From: Candidatus Nomurabacteria bacterium CG_4_10_14_0_2_um_filter_30_12
Lineage (GTDB): Bacteria; Patescibacteriota; Minisyncoccia; Phycocordibacterales; UBA9973
DNA length: 5,709 bases
Assembly (NCBI GenBank): GCA_002792755.1
Contig: PFOY01000018.1
Location: 1-5,709 of the forward strand
Direction: 5' to 3'
The translations under genes and the position numbers were made by a program. Shown here piece after piece: positions 1 to 4,518 of this stretch. Position 1 is the stretch's first letter; every line of letters begins with the position of its first letter. The notes below the pieces were generated by a model. The model searched no databases. It was not told the DNA's origin and worked only from the letters and a program-made list of their open reading frames with translations.

Positions 1-2237
1 GGAGTTTACCTGATACTAGTGTCATAGCAGCTGTTCCTTTTGGAGTGTTAGATTCTAGAAATACAAAAGTAGCAGTAGAGGATGAAATTCCTAAACAGGA
101 AACAGTGAAAGAAGAAATAATTATTCCTGTTCCACCTGTTTTAGTTGATCAAGTTGTGATAGTAGAAGAAGAAAAAGTTGTGGATAATATTCCAATAGAG
201 ATCGTCCCTATAATTCCTCCTGTTGTATTTTATGGTGGAGGGGGAGGTGGAGGGGGAGGTCTCGCACCAATTCCAGAAGCGGAAGTAATACCTGAAGTTG
301 TTCCAGATCCAATTGTTGAAATCATCCCAGAACCAGAAGCACCTATTATCCCAGATCCTATTCCAGAAGTTGTTGAAGAAATAATTCCTGAACCAATTAT
401 TGTGATTGTACCTATTGTAGATATTATTGCTCCAGTCATTACTATTCTTGGAAATAATCCTGAGATAGTTGTAAAAAATTCTGTCTATATTGATGCTGGT
501 GCGACCGCATTAGATGATGTTGATGGAATACGTGATGTAGATACTATTGGGACAGTGAACACTGCAGTTGTCGGTACTTATAATATTTCTTATACTTCAA
601 AAGATATTTTAAATAATACAGCGACTGCAAATCGCATAGTCGTCGTCGATGGTGGAGCATTACTTAATCGTCCGAATTCTGTAGCTGTATCAGGGAATTA
701 TGCTTATGTTGTTTCTGAACTTAGCAATTCTCTTGAAATCATAGATATTTCCAATCCGTCCTTACTTCTGCATAAAGGATTTTTAACAAATAAAGTTGGT
801 GAAGTTATATTTAATTCTCCTAAAAGTGTGGCTGTATCTGGGGATTATGCATATGTTGTTTCTCATGCTAACACTCTTGAAGTCATTGATATTAGTAATC
901 CTGTTTTACCTATTCGTAAAGCTAGTTTATATGATAACAATCAAAGACTTCTTCGTCCGACATTTATAACTATTTCTGGTAATTATGCATATATTATTTC
1001 TTCTGGTAGAAAAAATGTTGATATTGTAGATATTTCTAATCCACTTGTTCCTGTTTTTAAAGGTTCACATTATATTAATTCTCTTGTCTTGCCATCTTCT
1101 ATTTTCGTTTCTGGTAATTATATGTATTTGATTTATGTAATAGTAGGAAATACTGGTGGAACTTTACAAATTATAGATATTTCAAATCCTATGTTGCCTG
1201 TCGTAAAAGGTAGCATAAGTAATGGAAAAGATGGAGCGACTATTTCTTATCCACAATCTGTTTTTGTTTCTGATAATTATGCATACATAGCTTCTTGGGA
1301 TACAAAATCTTTAGAGATAGTAGATGTTTCTGATCCAATCCATCCTATACATAAATCTTCATTAGCTAATGTTTTTGGTGGTGCAAATTTTACTCCAAAT
1401 CGTGTTGCTATCTCTGGTGATTATGCATATATTTCTTCATATGTTGGAGAGTCTCTCGAGGTAGTAGATATTTCAGATAAAATAAATCCAGTACATAAAG
1501 CGAGTTTGGTAGATGGTGTAAATGATGCTGCTATTTCTTATCCAATGTCCATTTTTATTTCCAATAATTATGCATATATAGCTTCTTCTATGAGTAATGC
1601 ATTAGAGATTGTAAATATAACTGATCCAATTAATCCAGTGCATAAAAATAAAATATTAAATGGTGAATTTAATCATGTAGAAATTATTCCTGAAATAATA
1701 CCTGATCCAATAGAAGACCCAATAATAATAGATCCTGCACTAGAGCCTATTCCTGATCCAGTACCGGATCCTATTCCAGTGCCAGATCCTATCGTAATAC
1801 CTGATCCAATTCCTGACCCAGTACTAGATCCTATTATTGTTCCAGTTCCAGACCCTATACCAGACCCTATACCAGACATTATTTCACCATTGATTATGAG
1901 TTATACATTTAATGGAAATGCTAGTGATGTGATAGATAACCCGACTGTAGCACACCCAGTTGCTCTACTTTTTACTGCAAATAAAAATGTGAATTGGGTA
2001 TCTATAAAAATTGAAAAAGAAAATAATGATAGTGGTGTAGATATTCACAAATATTATTATCCTGGGAATGATTGTGATGGAAAAAATATTTGCACGCAAG
2101 ATTGGGATGGAAAATTAATAGGGGAATTGTTACAAAATAACACTGCATATAAAGTGAAAGTTCGTATTAGAGATTTAAATGATAGTGAAAAAAATTATGA
2201 CTTTATTTCTCCTTATAAAATCATAGTTGAGATGTAA
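1..2237 (+). CDS. Surface/secreted LVIVD beta-propeller protein with DUF5011 Ig-like domain, 5'-truncated by the window
   Basis: The reading frame is open from base 3 with no stop before it, so the start lies upstream; the GTG at 45 is only the first possible start codon inside the window. Numbering from that GTG: nine glycines at 64-72, a Pro/Glu/Ile-rich tether at about 74-127, a DUF5011-like Ig fold at about 128-202 (key pieces APVITILG, DAGATALDDVDG, VVGTYNISYT), then seven repeats of about 45-50 residues at about 206-545 built on SGNYAYV...LEIIDISNP. These match the LVIVD repeat, and seven of them suggest one complete seven-bladed propeller. A PDPI-rich tether (553-611) leads to a beta-rich C-terminal domain (617-730) with two cysteines (677, 683). 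No sortase motif or C-terminal membrane helix is seen; any signal peptide is outside the window. Inferred role: cell-surface adhesion or structure. The ligand is unknown. Confidence 0.88.
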   Translation, partial: SLPDTSVIAAVPFGVLDSRNTKVAVEDEIPKQETVKEEIIIPVPPVLVDQVVIVEEEKVVDNIPIEIVPIIPPVVFYGGGGGGGGGLAPIPEAEVIPEVVPDPIVEIIPEPEAPIIPDPIPEVVEEIIPEPIIVIVPIVDIIAPVITILGNNPEIVVKNSVYIDAGATALDDVDGIRDVDTIGTVNTAVVGTYNISYTSKDILNNTATANRIVVVDGGALLNRPNSVAVSGNYAYVVSELSNSLEIIDISNPSLLLHKGFLTNKVGEVIFNSPKSVAVSGDYAYVVSHANTLEVIDISNPVLPIRKASLYDNNQRLLRPTFITISGNYAYIISSGRKNVDIVDISNPLVPVFKGSHYINSLVLPSSIFVSGNYMYLIYVIVGNTGGTLQIIDISNPMLPVVKGSISNGKDGATISYPQSVFVSDNYAYIASWDTKSLEIVDVSDPIHPIHKSSLANVFGGANFTPNRVAISGDYAYISSYVGESLEVVDISDKINPVHKASLVDGVNDAAISYPMSIFISNNYAYIASSMSNALEIVNITDPINPVHKNKILNGEFNHVEIIPEIIPDPIEDPIIIDPALEPIPDPVPDPIPVPDPIVIPDPIPDPVLDPIIVPVPDPIPDPIPDIISPLIMSYTFNGNASDVIDNPTVAHPVALLFTANKNVNWVSIKIEKENNDSGVDIHKYYYPGNDCDGKNICTQDWDGKLIGELLQNNTAYKVKVRIRDLNDSEKNYDFISPYKIIVEM
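234..260 (+). repeat. 12-bp tandem repeat encoding the poly-Gly tract
   Basis: GGTGGAGGGGGA occurs twice in tandem, followed by a third GGT, encoding nine glycines in a row. Because 12 bp equals four codons, slippage would lengthen or shorten the tract in steps of four glycines without breaking the frame. It lies just before the Pro-rich tether and probably serves as a flexible joint. Confidence 0.85.
1701..1877 (+). repeat. Degenerate Pro-Asp-Pro-Ile coding repeat
   Basis: About 59 codons encode variations on PDPI/PDPV/EPIP. They form an extended tether between the propeller and the C-terminal domain. A related tract (PEVVPDPI, PEPEAPIIPDPI) lies at about 275-425 before the Ig domain. The DNA words (CCAGATCCTAT, CCTGATCCAAT) vary at third positions, so this is an old repeat kept at protein level, not a fresh expansion. 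The long open frames on the opposite strand here are by-products of the repeat. Confidence 0.8.
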
Positions 2238-2267
2238 ATGGAAGGCCCTTCCATAATCAAAGATTAT
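2238..2267 (+). other. Two back-to-back hairpins directly after the surface-protein stop codon
   Basis: The first base after the TAA stop begins a perfect inverted repeat, ATGGAAG-GCC-CTTCCAT (2238-2254). It shares its last two bases with a second one, ATAATC-AAA-GATTAT (2253-2267). No T-tract follows, so this is not a standard intrinsic terminator. It may be an mRNA 3'-end stabilising or processing structure, or a protein-binding site, since it lies immediately upstream of the next -10 element. Confidence 0.6.
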
Positions 2268-2275
2268 GATATAAT
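2267..2275 (+). promoter_or_regulatory. Extended -10 promoter of the 47-aa membrane peptide gene
   Basis: TGATATAAT is a perfect extended -10 (TG, one base, TATAAT). No TTGACA-like -35 is seen at the expected distance; hairpin arm sequence is there instead. Transcription should begin about seven bases after the hexamer, at 2281-2283, exactly at the ATG of the next gene. This predicts a leaderless mRNA. Confidence 0.6.
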
Positions 2276-2281
2276 AAAATA

Positions 2282-2425
2282 ATGGTGAAACATTTTTTAA
2301 AGACCTTATCTGTTTTTATTTTTATGATAATTTTAGGGCTTATAGGTGTGTATTTAGTAGGTTATTTTGATAATAGTGGAGAATCAGCAGATGTGTTAGA
2401 TAGTCAAGTAGAAGCTGTAGAATGA
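2282..2425 (+). CDS. Small single-pass membrane protein, 47 aa, unknown function
   Basis: ATG at 2282, TGA at 2423-2425. The product starts MVKHFLKTLS, continues with a strongly hydrophobic stretch at about 9-29 (VFIFMIILGLIGVYLVGYF), and ends in a short acidic tail (NSGESADVLDSQVEAVE). The basic N-terminus, single hydrophobic helix and acidic tail predict one membrane span, either an uncleaved anchor or a signal-peptide-like segment with the tail outside. No ribosome binding site precedes it and none is needed if the mRNA is leaderless, as the -10 position suggests. It lies 44 bases after the surface protein gene and may work with it, which is inference. I do not recognise a family. Composition and codon use match the neighbours. 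Confidence 0.7.
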   Translation: MVKHFLKTLSVFIFMIILGLIGVYLVGYFDNSGESADVLDSQVEAVE

Positions 2426-2449
2426 TGCCTTGTTGCATTATTTTTAATT
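2421..2449 (+). terminator. Weak intrinsic terminator overlapping the small-protein stop
   Basis: AATGATGC (2421-2428) pairs with GCATTATT (2435-2442), eight pairs with one G-U, around the loop CTTGTT, and is followed by TTTAATT. The stem is AT-rich, so efficiency is doubtful. It would separate the surface-protein region from the ribosomal protein operon. Confidence 0.45.
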
Positions 2450-2465
2450 TATGATATGGTATAGA
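2450..2465 (+). promoter_or_regulatory. Probable -10 region of the rplJ-rplL operon
   Basis: TATGAT (2450-2455, five of six consensus bases) and TATAGA (2460-2465) are alternative -10 hexamers. The first would start RNA at about 2462, just before the CCGCAAA strand of the leader, which fits best. No good -35 is visible; TTGTTG at 2430-2435 is too close for the first hexamer. Confidence 0.45.
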
Positions 2466-2490
2466 TACCGCAAAGAAAATAGGCGTAATT

Positions 2491-2553
2491 AATTAACAAT
2501 TAAGAATTACGAGTTAACAATTTGAAATTCGTAATTAAAAATTCGTAATTGAA
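2491..2553 (+). repeat. Heptad tandem array, AATT+3, nine units
   Basis: Nine consecutive 7-bp units start at 2491, 2498, 2505, 2512, 2519, 2526, 2533, 2540 and 2547: AATTAAC, AATTAAG, AATTACG, AGTTAAC, AATTTGA, AATTCGT, AATTAAA, AATTCGT, AATTGAA. Eight of nine have the palindromic core AATT, the fourth has AGTT, and the three following bases vary. AATTACGA (2505-2512) can also pair with TCGTAATT (2529-2536 or 2543-2550). The array lies inside the L10 leader, between the arms of its second stem. Confidence 0.85.
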
Positions 2554-2605
2554 TGTAAGTCCTATTTAGTGGGTCGATATTCGTCAAAAAGGCGAAAAAG
2601 ATTTG

Positions 2606-2626
2606 CGGCTAACAAGCCGTTTTTTT
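2606..2626 (+). terminator. Intrinsic terminator in the rplJ leader (attenuator)
   Basis: CGGCT-AACA-AGCCG (2606-2619) is followed by seven T (2620-2626). It ends 19 bases before the rplJ ATG, so it can only act as a conditional terminator of the operon. Its left arm is captured by CCGCAAA at 2468-2474 in the alternative fold. Confidence 0.85.
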
Positions 2627-2645
2627 ATTGTAAAAACACAAAATT

Positions 2646-3137
2646 ATGTTACAAAAATCAAAAAAAGAAGAAATAATGAAGAGTCTTGAGAAAGCAATTA
2701 AAGAATCTTTATCTGTTGTTTTTGTTAACTTTCATGGTATGAAGGTTAGTGATGAGACTGTTCTTCGAAAAGAATTGAGAGATCAAGGAGTAGATTATAG
2801 AGTATCTAGAAAAACTTTATTAAAGCGTGTATTGACCAAAAAAGCAGAAGGAGAAATACCTCTTCTTTCTGGTGAAGTTGCGATGGCTTATTCTAAAGAT
2901 GAAGTTGCTTCTCCTCGTGAAATTTTTAATTTTCAAAAGACTCATAAAGGTATCTTGAATATTTTAGGTGGAATTTTTGAAGGTAAGTTTGTAGGAAAAG
3001 AAAGAATGATGGAGATAGCTACTATTCCTTCTAGAGAAGTATTGCTTAGTAAGATTGCATTCTTACTTAAATCTCCGATGCAGCGTTTGGCTATTGCAGT
3101 CAATGAAGTTGCGAAAGGAAAAGGTGCTAGTAACTAG
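2646..3137 (+). CDS. rplJ: 50S ribosomal protein L10
   Basis: L10 anchors the L7/L12 stalk to 23S rRNA and thereby recruits translation factors. The 163-residue product has the family hallmarks: KKEEI at the start, SVVFVNFHGM (23-32), VSRKTLLKRVL (53-63) at the position of the conserved V-KNTL RNA-binding segment, GEVAMAYS (76-83), GGIFEGKFV (108-116), and IPSREVLLSKIAFLL-SPMQRLA (127-149) leading into the L12-binding C-terminal helix. Length is normal. The ATG at 2646 gives the usual family N-terminus; an internal ATG at codon 11 would remove it. No Shine-Dalgarno sequence precedes it (CACAAAATT). It is first in an operon with rplL, 76 bases apart. The last codons and TAG stop (AGT AAC TAG) fall inside the CTAG heptad array, so the array has shaped the C-terminal ASN. 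Confidence 0.96.
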   Translation: MLQKSKKEEIMKSLEKAIKESLSVVFVNFHGMKVSDETVLRKELRDQGVDYRVSRKTLLKRVLTKKAEGEIPLLSGEVAMAYSKDEVASPREIFNFQKTHKGILNILGGIFEGKFVGKERMMEIATIPSREVLLSKIAFLLKSPMQRLAIAVNEVAKGKGASN

Positions 3138-3202
3138 TTTCTAGTGACTAGTAAAAAATTATTAATAATTCTAGAAGCTAGAACCTAGCAACTAGAACCT
3201 AA
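3127..3202 (+). repeat. Heptad tandem array, CTAG+3, two blocks of four units
   Basis: CTAG occurs at 3127, 3134, 3141 and 3148 and again at 3171, 3178, 3185 and 3192: two blocks with an exact 7-bp period, separated by an AT-only stretch. A ninth, decayed unit CTAATTT follows in phase at 3199. The three variable bases are TAA, TTT, TGA, TAA in the first block and AAG, AAC, CAA, AAC in the second. The two blocks are imperfect inverted copies (19 of 25 positions), so the transcript could form a long hairpin between rplJ and rplL. CTAG is usually a rare tetranucleotide in bacteria, which makes eight in 69 bases notable. The rplJ stop codon is inside unit 2. Confidence 0.92.
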
Positions 3203-3213
3203 TTTAAAATATT

Positions 3214-3582
3214 ATGTCAAAATTTGATTCATTTATGAAAGACCTTGAGAGCGCATCAGTTTTAGAATTGAATGATCTCGTAAAGGCAATAGAAGAAAAG
3301 TTTGGAGTTTCTGCTGCTGCTGTCGCTGCAACTGGTCCGGCAGTTGGTGCCACTGAAGCAGACGAAGAAAAAGATGTATTTACAGTTGTACTTACATCTG
3401 CTGGTGAGCAAAAGATAGCTGTTATGAAAATCGTTAAAGAAGTTTTTACTCTTGGACTTAAAGAAGCAAAAGATTTAGTTGATGCTGCTCCTTCTACATT
3501 GAAAGAAGGAATGAAAAAAGCAGAAGCTGATGAACTTAAGAAAAAGATTGAAGACGCAGGAGGAAAAATTGAGCTTAAATAA
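3214..3582 (+). CDS. rplL: 50S ribosomal protein L7/L12
   Basis: L7/L12 forms the mobile stalk that recruits and stimulates GTPase translation factors. The 122 residues match the family length. The N-terminal dimerisation and L10-binding helices are at 1-31 (SVLELNDLVKAIEEKFG), the Ala/Gly-rich hinge at 32-50 (SAAAVAATGPAVGATEA), and the globular C-terminal domain at 53-122. Within it, KIAVMKIVKEV (67-77) and LGLKEAKDLVDAAP (80-93) form the conserved factor-binding helices, and the protein ends GGKIELK. There is no Shine-Dalgarno sequence before the ATG (AAATATT), so it probably depends on the rplJ mRNA and an A/T-rich start context. Its gap from rplJ holds the CTAG array. The last 19 coding bases are duplicated 95 bases downstream. 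Confidence 0.97.
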   Translation: MSKFDSFMKDLESASVLELNDLVKAIEEKFGVSAAAVAATGPAVGATEADEEKDVFTVVLTSAGEQKIAVMKIVKEVFTLGLKEAKDLVDAAPSTLKEGMKKAEADELKKKIEDAGGKIELK

Positions 3583-3677
3583 CTTAATTTTTCGGCCGGA
3601 AGCGCGAAGGCGCTGAGGTGGGGTCGGCGCAAAATTTCAGTAGAAATTTATGTGTGACAAAATTGAGCTTAAATAAG
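3564..3677 (+). repeat. 19-bp direct repeat of the rplL 3' end, 95 bp apart
   Basis: AAAAATTGAGCTTAAATAA, the last codons plus stop of rplL, is at 3564-3582 and again, perfectly, at 3659-3677. GGGTCGGC also occurs twice, at 3621-3628 and 3689-3696, in the same order. This suggests that the end of rplL and its 3' UTR were duplicated and that the first copy of the UTR then diverged or took an insertion. The second copy is out of frame and not translated as part of rplL. Confidence 0.9.
3590..3658 (+). other. GC-rich structured segment in the rplL 3' UTR
   Basis: Bases 3591-3630 are about 75% G+C (30 of 40), far above the surroundings. AGCGC-GAAG-GCGCT (3601-3614) is a strong hairpin; GCCG (3595-3598) can pair with CGGC (3625-3628) around it. 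AAATTTC-AGTA-GAAATTT (3632-3649) is a second hairpin. No open frame of note is present. It could be a processed 3'-UTR RNA, a decayed terminator, or a small inserted repeat. I do not recognise it. Confidence 0.5.
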
Positions 3678-3694
3678 AAATAAAGAAGGGTCGG

Positions 3695-3729
3695 CCTTTT
3701 CCTTTAGGAAAAAGTCGGCTTTTTTGTTT
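3695..3729 (+). terminator. Intrinsic terminator of the rplJ-rplL operon
   Basis: CTTTTCC (3697-3703), loop TTTA, then GGAAAAAG (3708-3715, one bulged A), with outer GCC/GGC pairs (3695-3697 or neighbouring register with 3718-3720), is followed by a T-rich tract TTTTTGTTT. It is the end of the ribosomal protein transcript and lies just before the next promoter. Confidence 0.75.
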
Positions 3730-3738
3730 CTAAAGATC

Positions 3739-3766
3739 TTGTATTTTATAAAAAAGGTAGTATTAT
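3739..3766 (+). promoter_or_regulatory. Promoter of the wHTH/NTase-like gene
   Basis: TTGTAT (3739-3744) and TATTAT (3761-3766) are 16 bases apart. The predicted start is about 3773-3775, at or next to the ATG at 3776, so the mRNA would be leaderless or nearly so. It sits directly behind the rplL terminator. Confidence 0.5.
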
Positions 3767-3775
3767 ATAAAGTAT

Positions 3776-4360
3776 ATGGAAATTCTTGGAAAAATACTAG
3801 GTAGTACTGCGAGAGTAAAAATAATGCGTCTTTTTTTATTGAATCCACAAAATGGATTTAGTAAAAAAGATATTATAAAAAGGAGTCGAGTAAATTCTAG
3901 TATTGCAGGTAAAGAAATAAAACTTTTGGCTTCTTTGGATTTTATTAAAAAACATAATGTAAATTGGTTTTTTAATTCATTTTTTAAATATGCGAAAGAG
4001 TTTGATAGACTTTTAATAGGATCTGATAGTTTAGACAAGAAACTCATTGCTGATACTTTTAAAAAAGTTGGGAAAGTTAAATTGTTATTAGTTTCTGGTA
4101 TTTTTATAAAAAATAAAGATACTAGGATTGATATTCTTATTGTTGGAGATAAAATGAAAAAGACTAAAATAGAAGATGGAATACATAAATTAGAAGCTGA
4201 GATAGGGACTGAGCTTGTGTATGTTGTTTTTGATACAAAAGAGTTTATTTATAGATTAAATATGTATGATAAGCTTGTTCGTGATATCATCGATTTTCCT
4301 CATGAAGTGATACTTCAAGCTAAAGAGTTATCCCCCACACTTATTGCAAAGAAGGTATAA
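3776..4360 (+). CDS. Winged-helix protein with degenerate nucleotidyltransferase-like domain (putative transcriptional regulator)
   Basis: The N-terminal 85 or so residues read as a winged helix: LGSTARVKIMRLFLLNP (8-24), a recognition-helix region SKKDIIKRSRVNSSIAGKE (29-47), and a wing followed by NWFFN. The second half (about 95-180) resembles the minimal nucleotidyltransferase fold: KVKLLLVSGIF (100-110), then DTRIDILIVGD (115-125), and VVFDTKEFIYRLNMYDKLVRDIIDFPHE (150-177). In active enzymes the GS...SDIDLL-type motif carries two acidic residues; here the first is replaced by Arg117 with Asp119 kept, so catalysis is doubtful and ligand sensing or DNA binding is more likely. To my knowledge this architecture recurs in Parcubacteria as a predicted regulator. 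Targets are unknown. The last codons form one arm of a 15-bp inverted repeat. Start: the only good ATG, with no ribosome binding site. Confidence 0.75.
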   Translation: MEILGKILGSTARVKIMRLFLLNPQNGFSKKDIIKRSRVNSSIAGKEIKLLASLDFIKKHNVNWFFNSFFKYAKEFDRLLIGSDSLDKKLIADTFKKVGKVKLLLVSGIFIKNKDTRIDILIVGDKMKKTKIEDGIHKLEAEIGTELVYVVFDTKEFIYRLNMYDKLVRDIIDFPHEVILQAKELSPTLIAKKV

Positions 4361-4411
4361 AAGAGTCTTTTAAAATATGGTTTTTAAGAGTTTCTACAAT
4401 AAGTGTGGGGG
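4332..4411 (+). repeat. 15-bp perfect inverted repeat spanning the stop codon of the wHTH gene
   Basis: CCCCCACACTTATTG (4332-4346, inside the last codons) and CAATAAGTGTGGGGG (4397-4411) are perfect inverted copies with 50 bases between. The interval holds the TAA stop (4358-4360) and its own hairpin, CTTTTAAAA (4367-4375) with TTTTTAAGAG (4381-4390), nine pairs with one G-U. The right arm can instead form GTGTGG-7-CCACAC (4403-4421). No T-tract follows, so it is not an ordinary intrinsic terminator. It may be a 3'-end structure, a regulator-binding site or a mobile-element trace. Confidence 0.88.
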
Positions 4412-4420
4412 TTATCCACA
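4412..4420 (+). promoter_or_regulatory. Consensus DnaA box (single)
   Basis: TTATCCACA matches the canonical DnaA box exactly, directly after the right arm of the inverted repeat. The left arm begins in a related context (TTATCCCCCACAC, 4328-4340). One 9-mer is weak evidence: there is no dnaA or dnaN and no cluster of boxes in the window, so I do not call an origin. It lies in the promoter region of the downstream membrane protein gene. Confidence 0.35.
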
Positions 4421-4445
4421 CAAACTTTAAAAAAGTCTTAAAAAT

Positions 4446-4454
4446 TGCTATAAT
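4446..4454 (+). promoter_or_regulatory. Extended -10 promoter of the CmpX-like membrane protein gene
   Basis: TGCTATAAT is a perfect extended -10 (TG, one base, TATAAT). No convincing -35 is visible. RNA would start at about 4461 and leave a 58-base 5' UTR that contains the hairpin AAACTT-AAA-AAGTTT (4479-4493). Confidence 0.6.
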
Positions 4455-4518
4455 ATTATATAGAACTTTACAAGGTCGAAACTTAAAAAGTTTTTATTAT
4501 TAACAAATTTAAATTATT

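Larger units (their letters stand above)
2468..2626 (+). ncRNA. L10-type ribosomal protein leader with attenuator
   Basis: The roughly 180-base gap before rplJ folds into a closed domain. CCGCAAA (2468-2474) pairs perfectly with TTTGCGG (2602-2608). Inside it, AAATAGG (2477-2483) pairs with CCTATTT (2561-2567), and TTCGTC (2580-2585) pairs with GGCGAA (2591-2596, one G-U). The outermost pairing uses bases 2606-2608, which are also the first arm of the intrinsic terminator at 2606-2626, so the two are mutually exclusive. Autogenous control of rplJL by L10(L12) binding the leader is known, and terminator-bearing L10 leaders occur in other bacteria. The match here rests on position and architecture. 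I could not confirm the protein-binding kink-turn. The apical part of the second stem is filled by the AATT heptad array. Confidence 0.65.

Noticed and set aside
230..439. Minus-strand open frames opposite the Gly/Pro tracts (230-439 and 1673-1879)
   Set aside because: They encode only Ser/Gly/Ile/Thr or Pro runs, the mirror image of the PDPI and Gly repeats, and have no independent coding signal.
2423..2425. TGA recoding as in SR1/Gracilibacteria
   Set aside because: TGA does not appear inside any clear coding frame here and serves as the stop of the 47-aa gene.
2484..2560. CRISPR array at the AATT or CTAG repeats
   Set aside because: The units are 7 bp with 3-bp variable parts. CRISPR repeats are far longer with about 30-bp unique spacers, and no cas genes are present.
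3204..3632. Minus-strand open frame opposite rplL
   Set aside because: rplL is unmistakable on the plus strand; the reverse frame is a shadow of its Ala/Lys-rich codons.
3564..3677. Insertion sequence flanked by the 19-bp direct repeats
   Set aside because: Only 76 bp lie between the copies, with no transposase or terminal inverted repeats; a local duplication is simpler.
3763..4047. Minus-strand open frames at 3763-4047 and 5079-5354
   Set aside because: Both overlap well-supported plus-strand genes and lack recognisable domains, promoters or start signals.
4412..4420. Replication origin at the DnaA box
   Set aside because: A single 9-mer without dnaA/dnaN, further boxes or a clear unwinding element is too little; reported only as a site.
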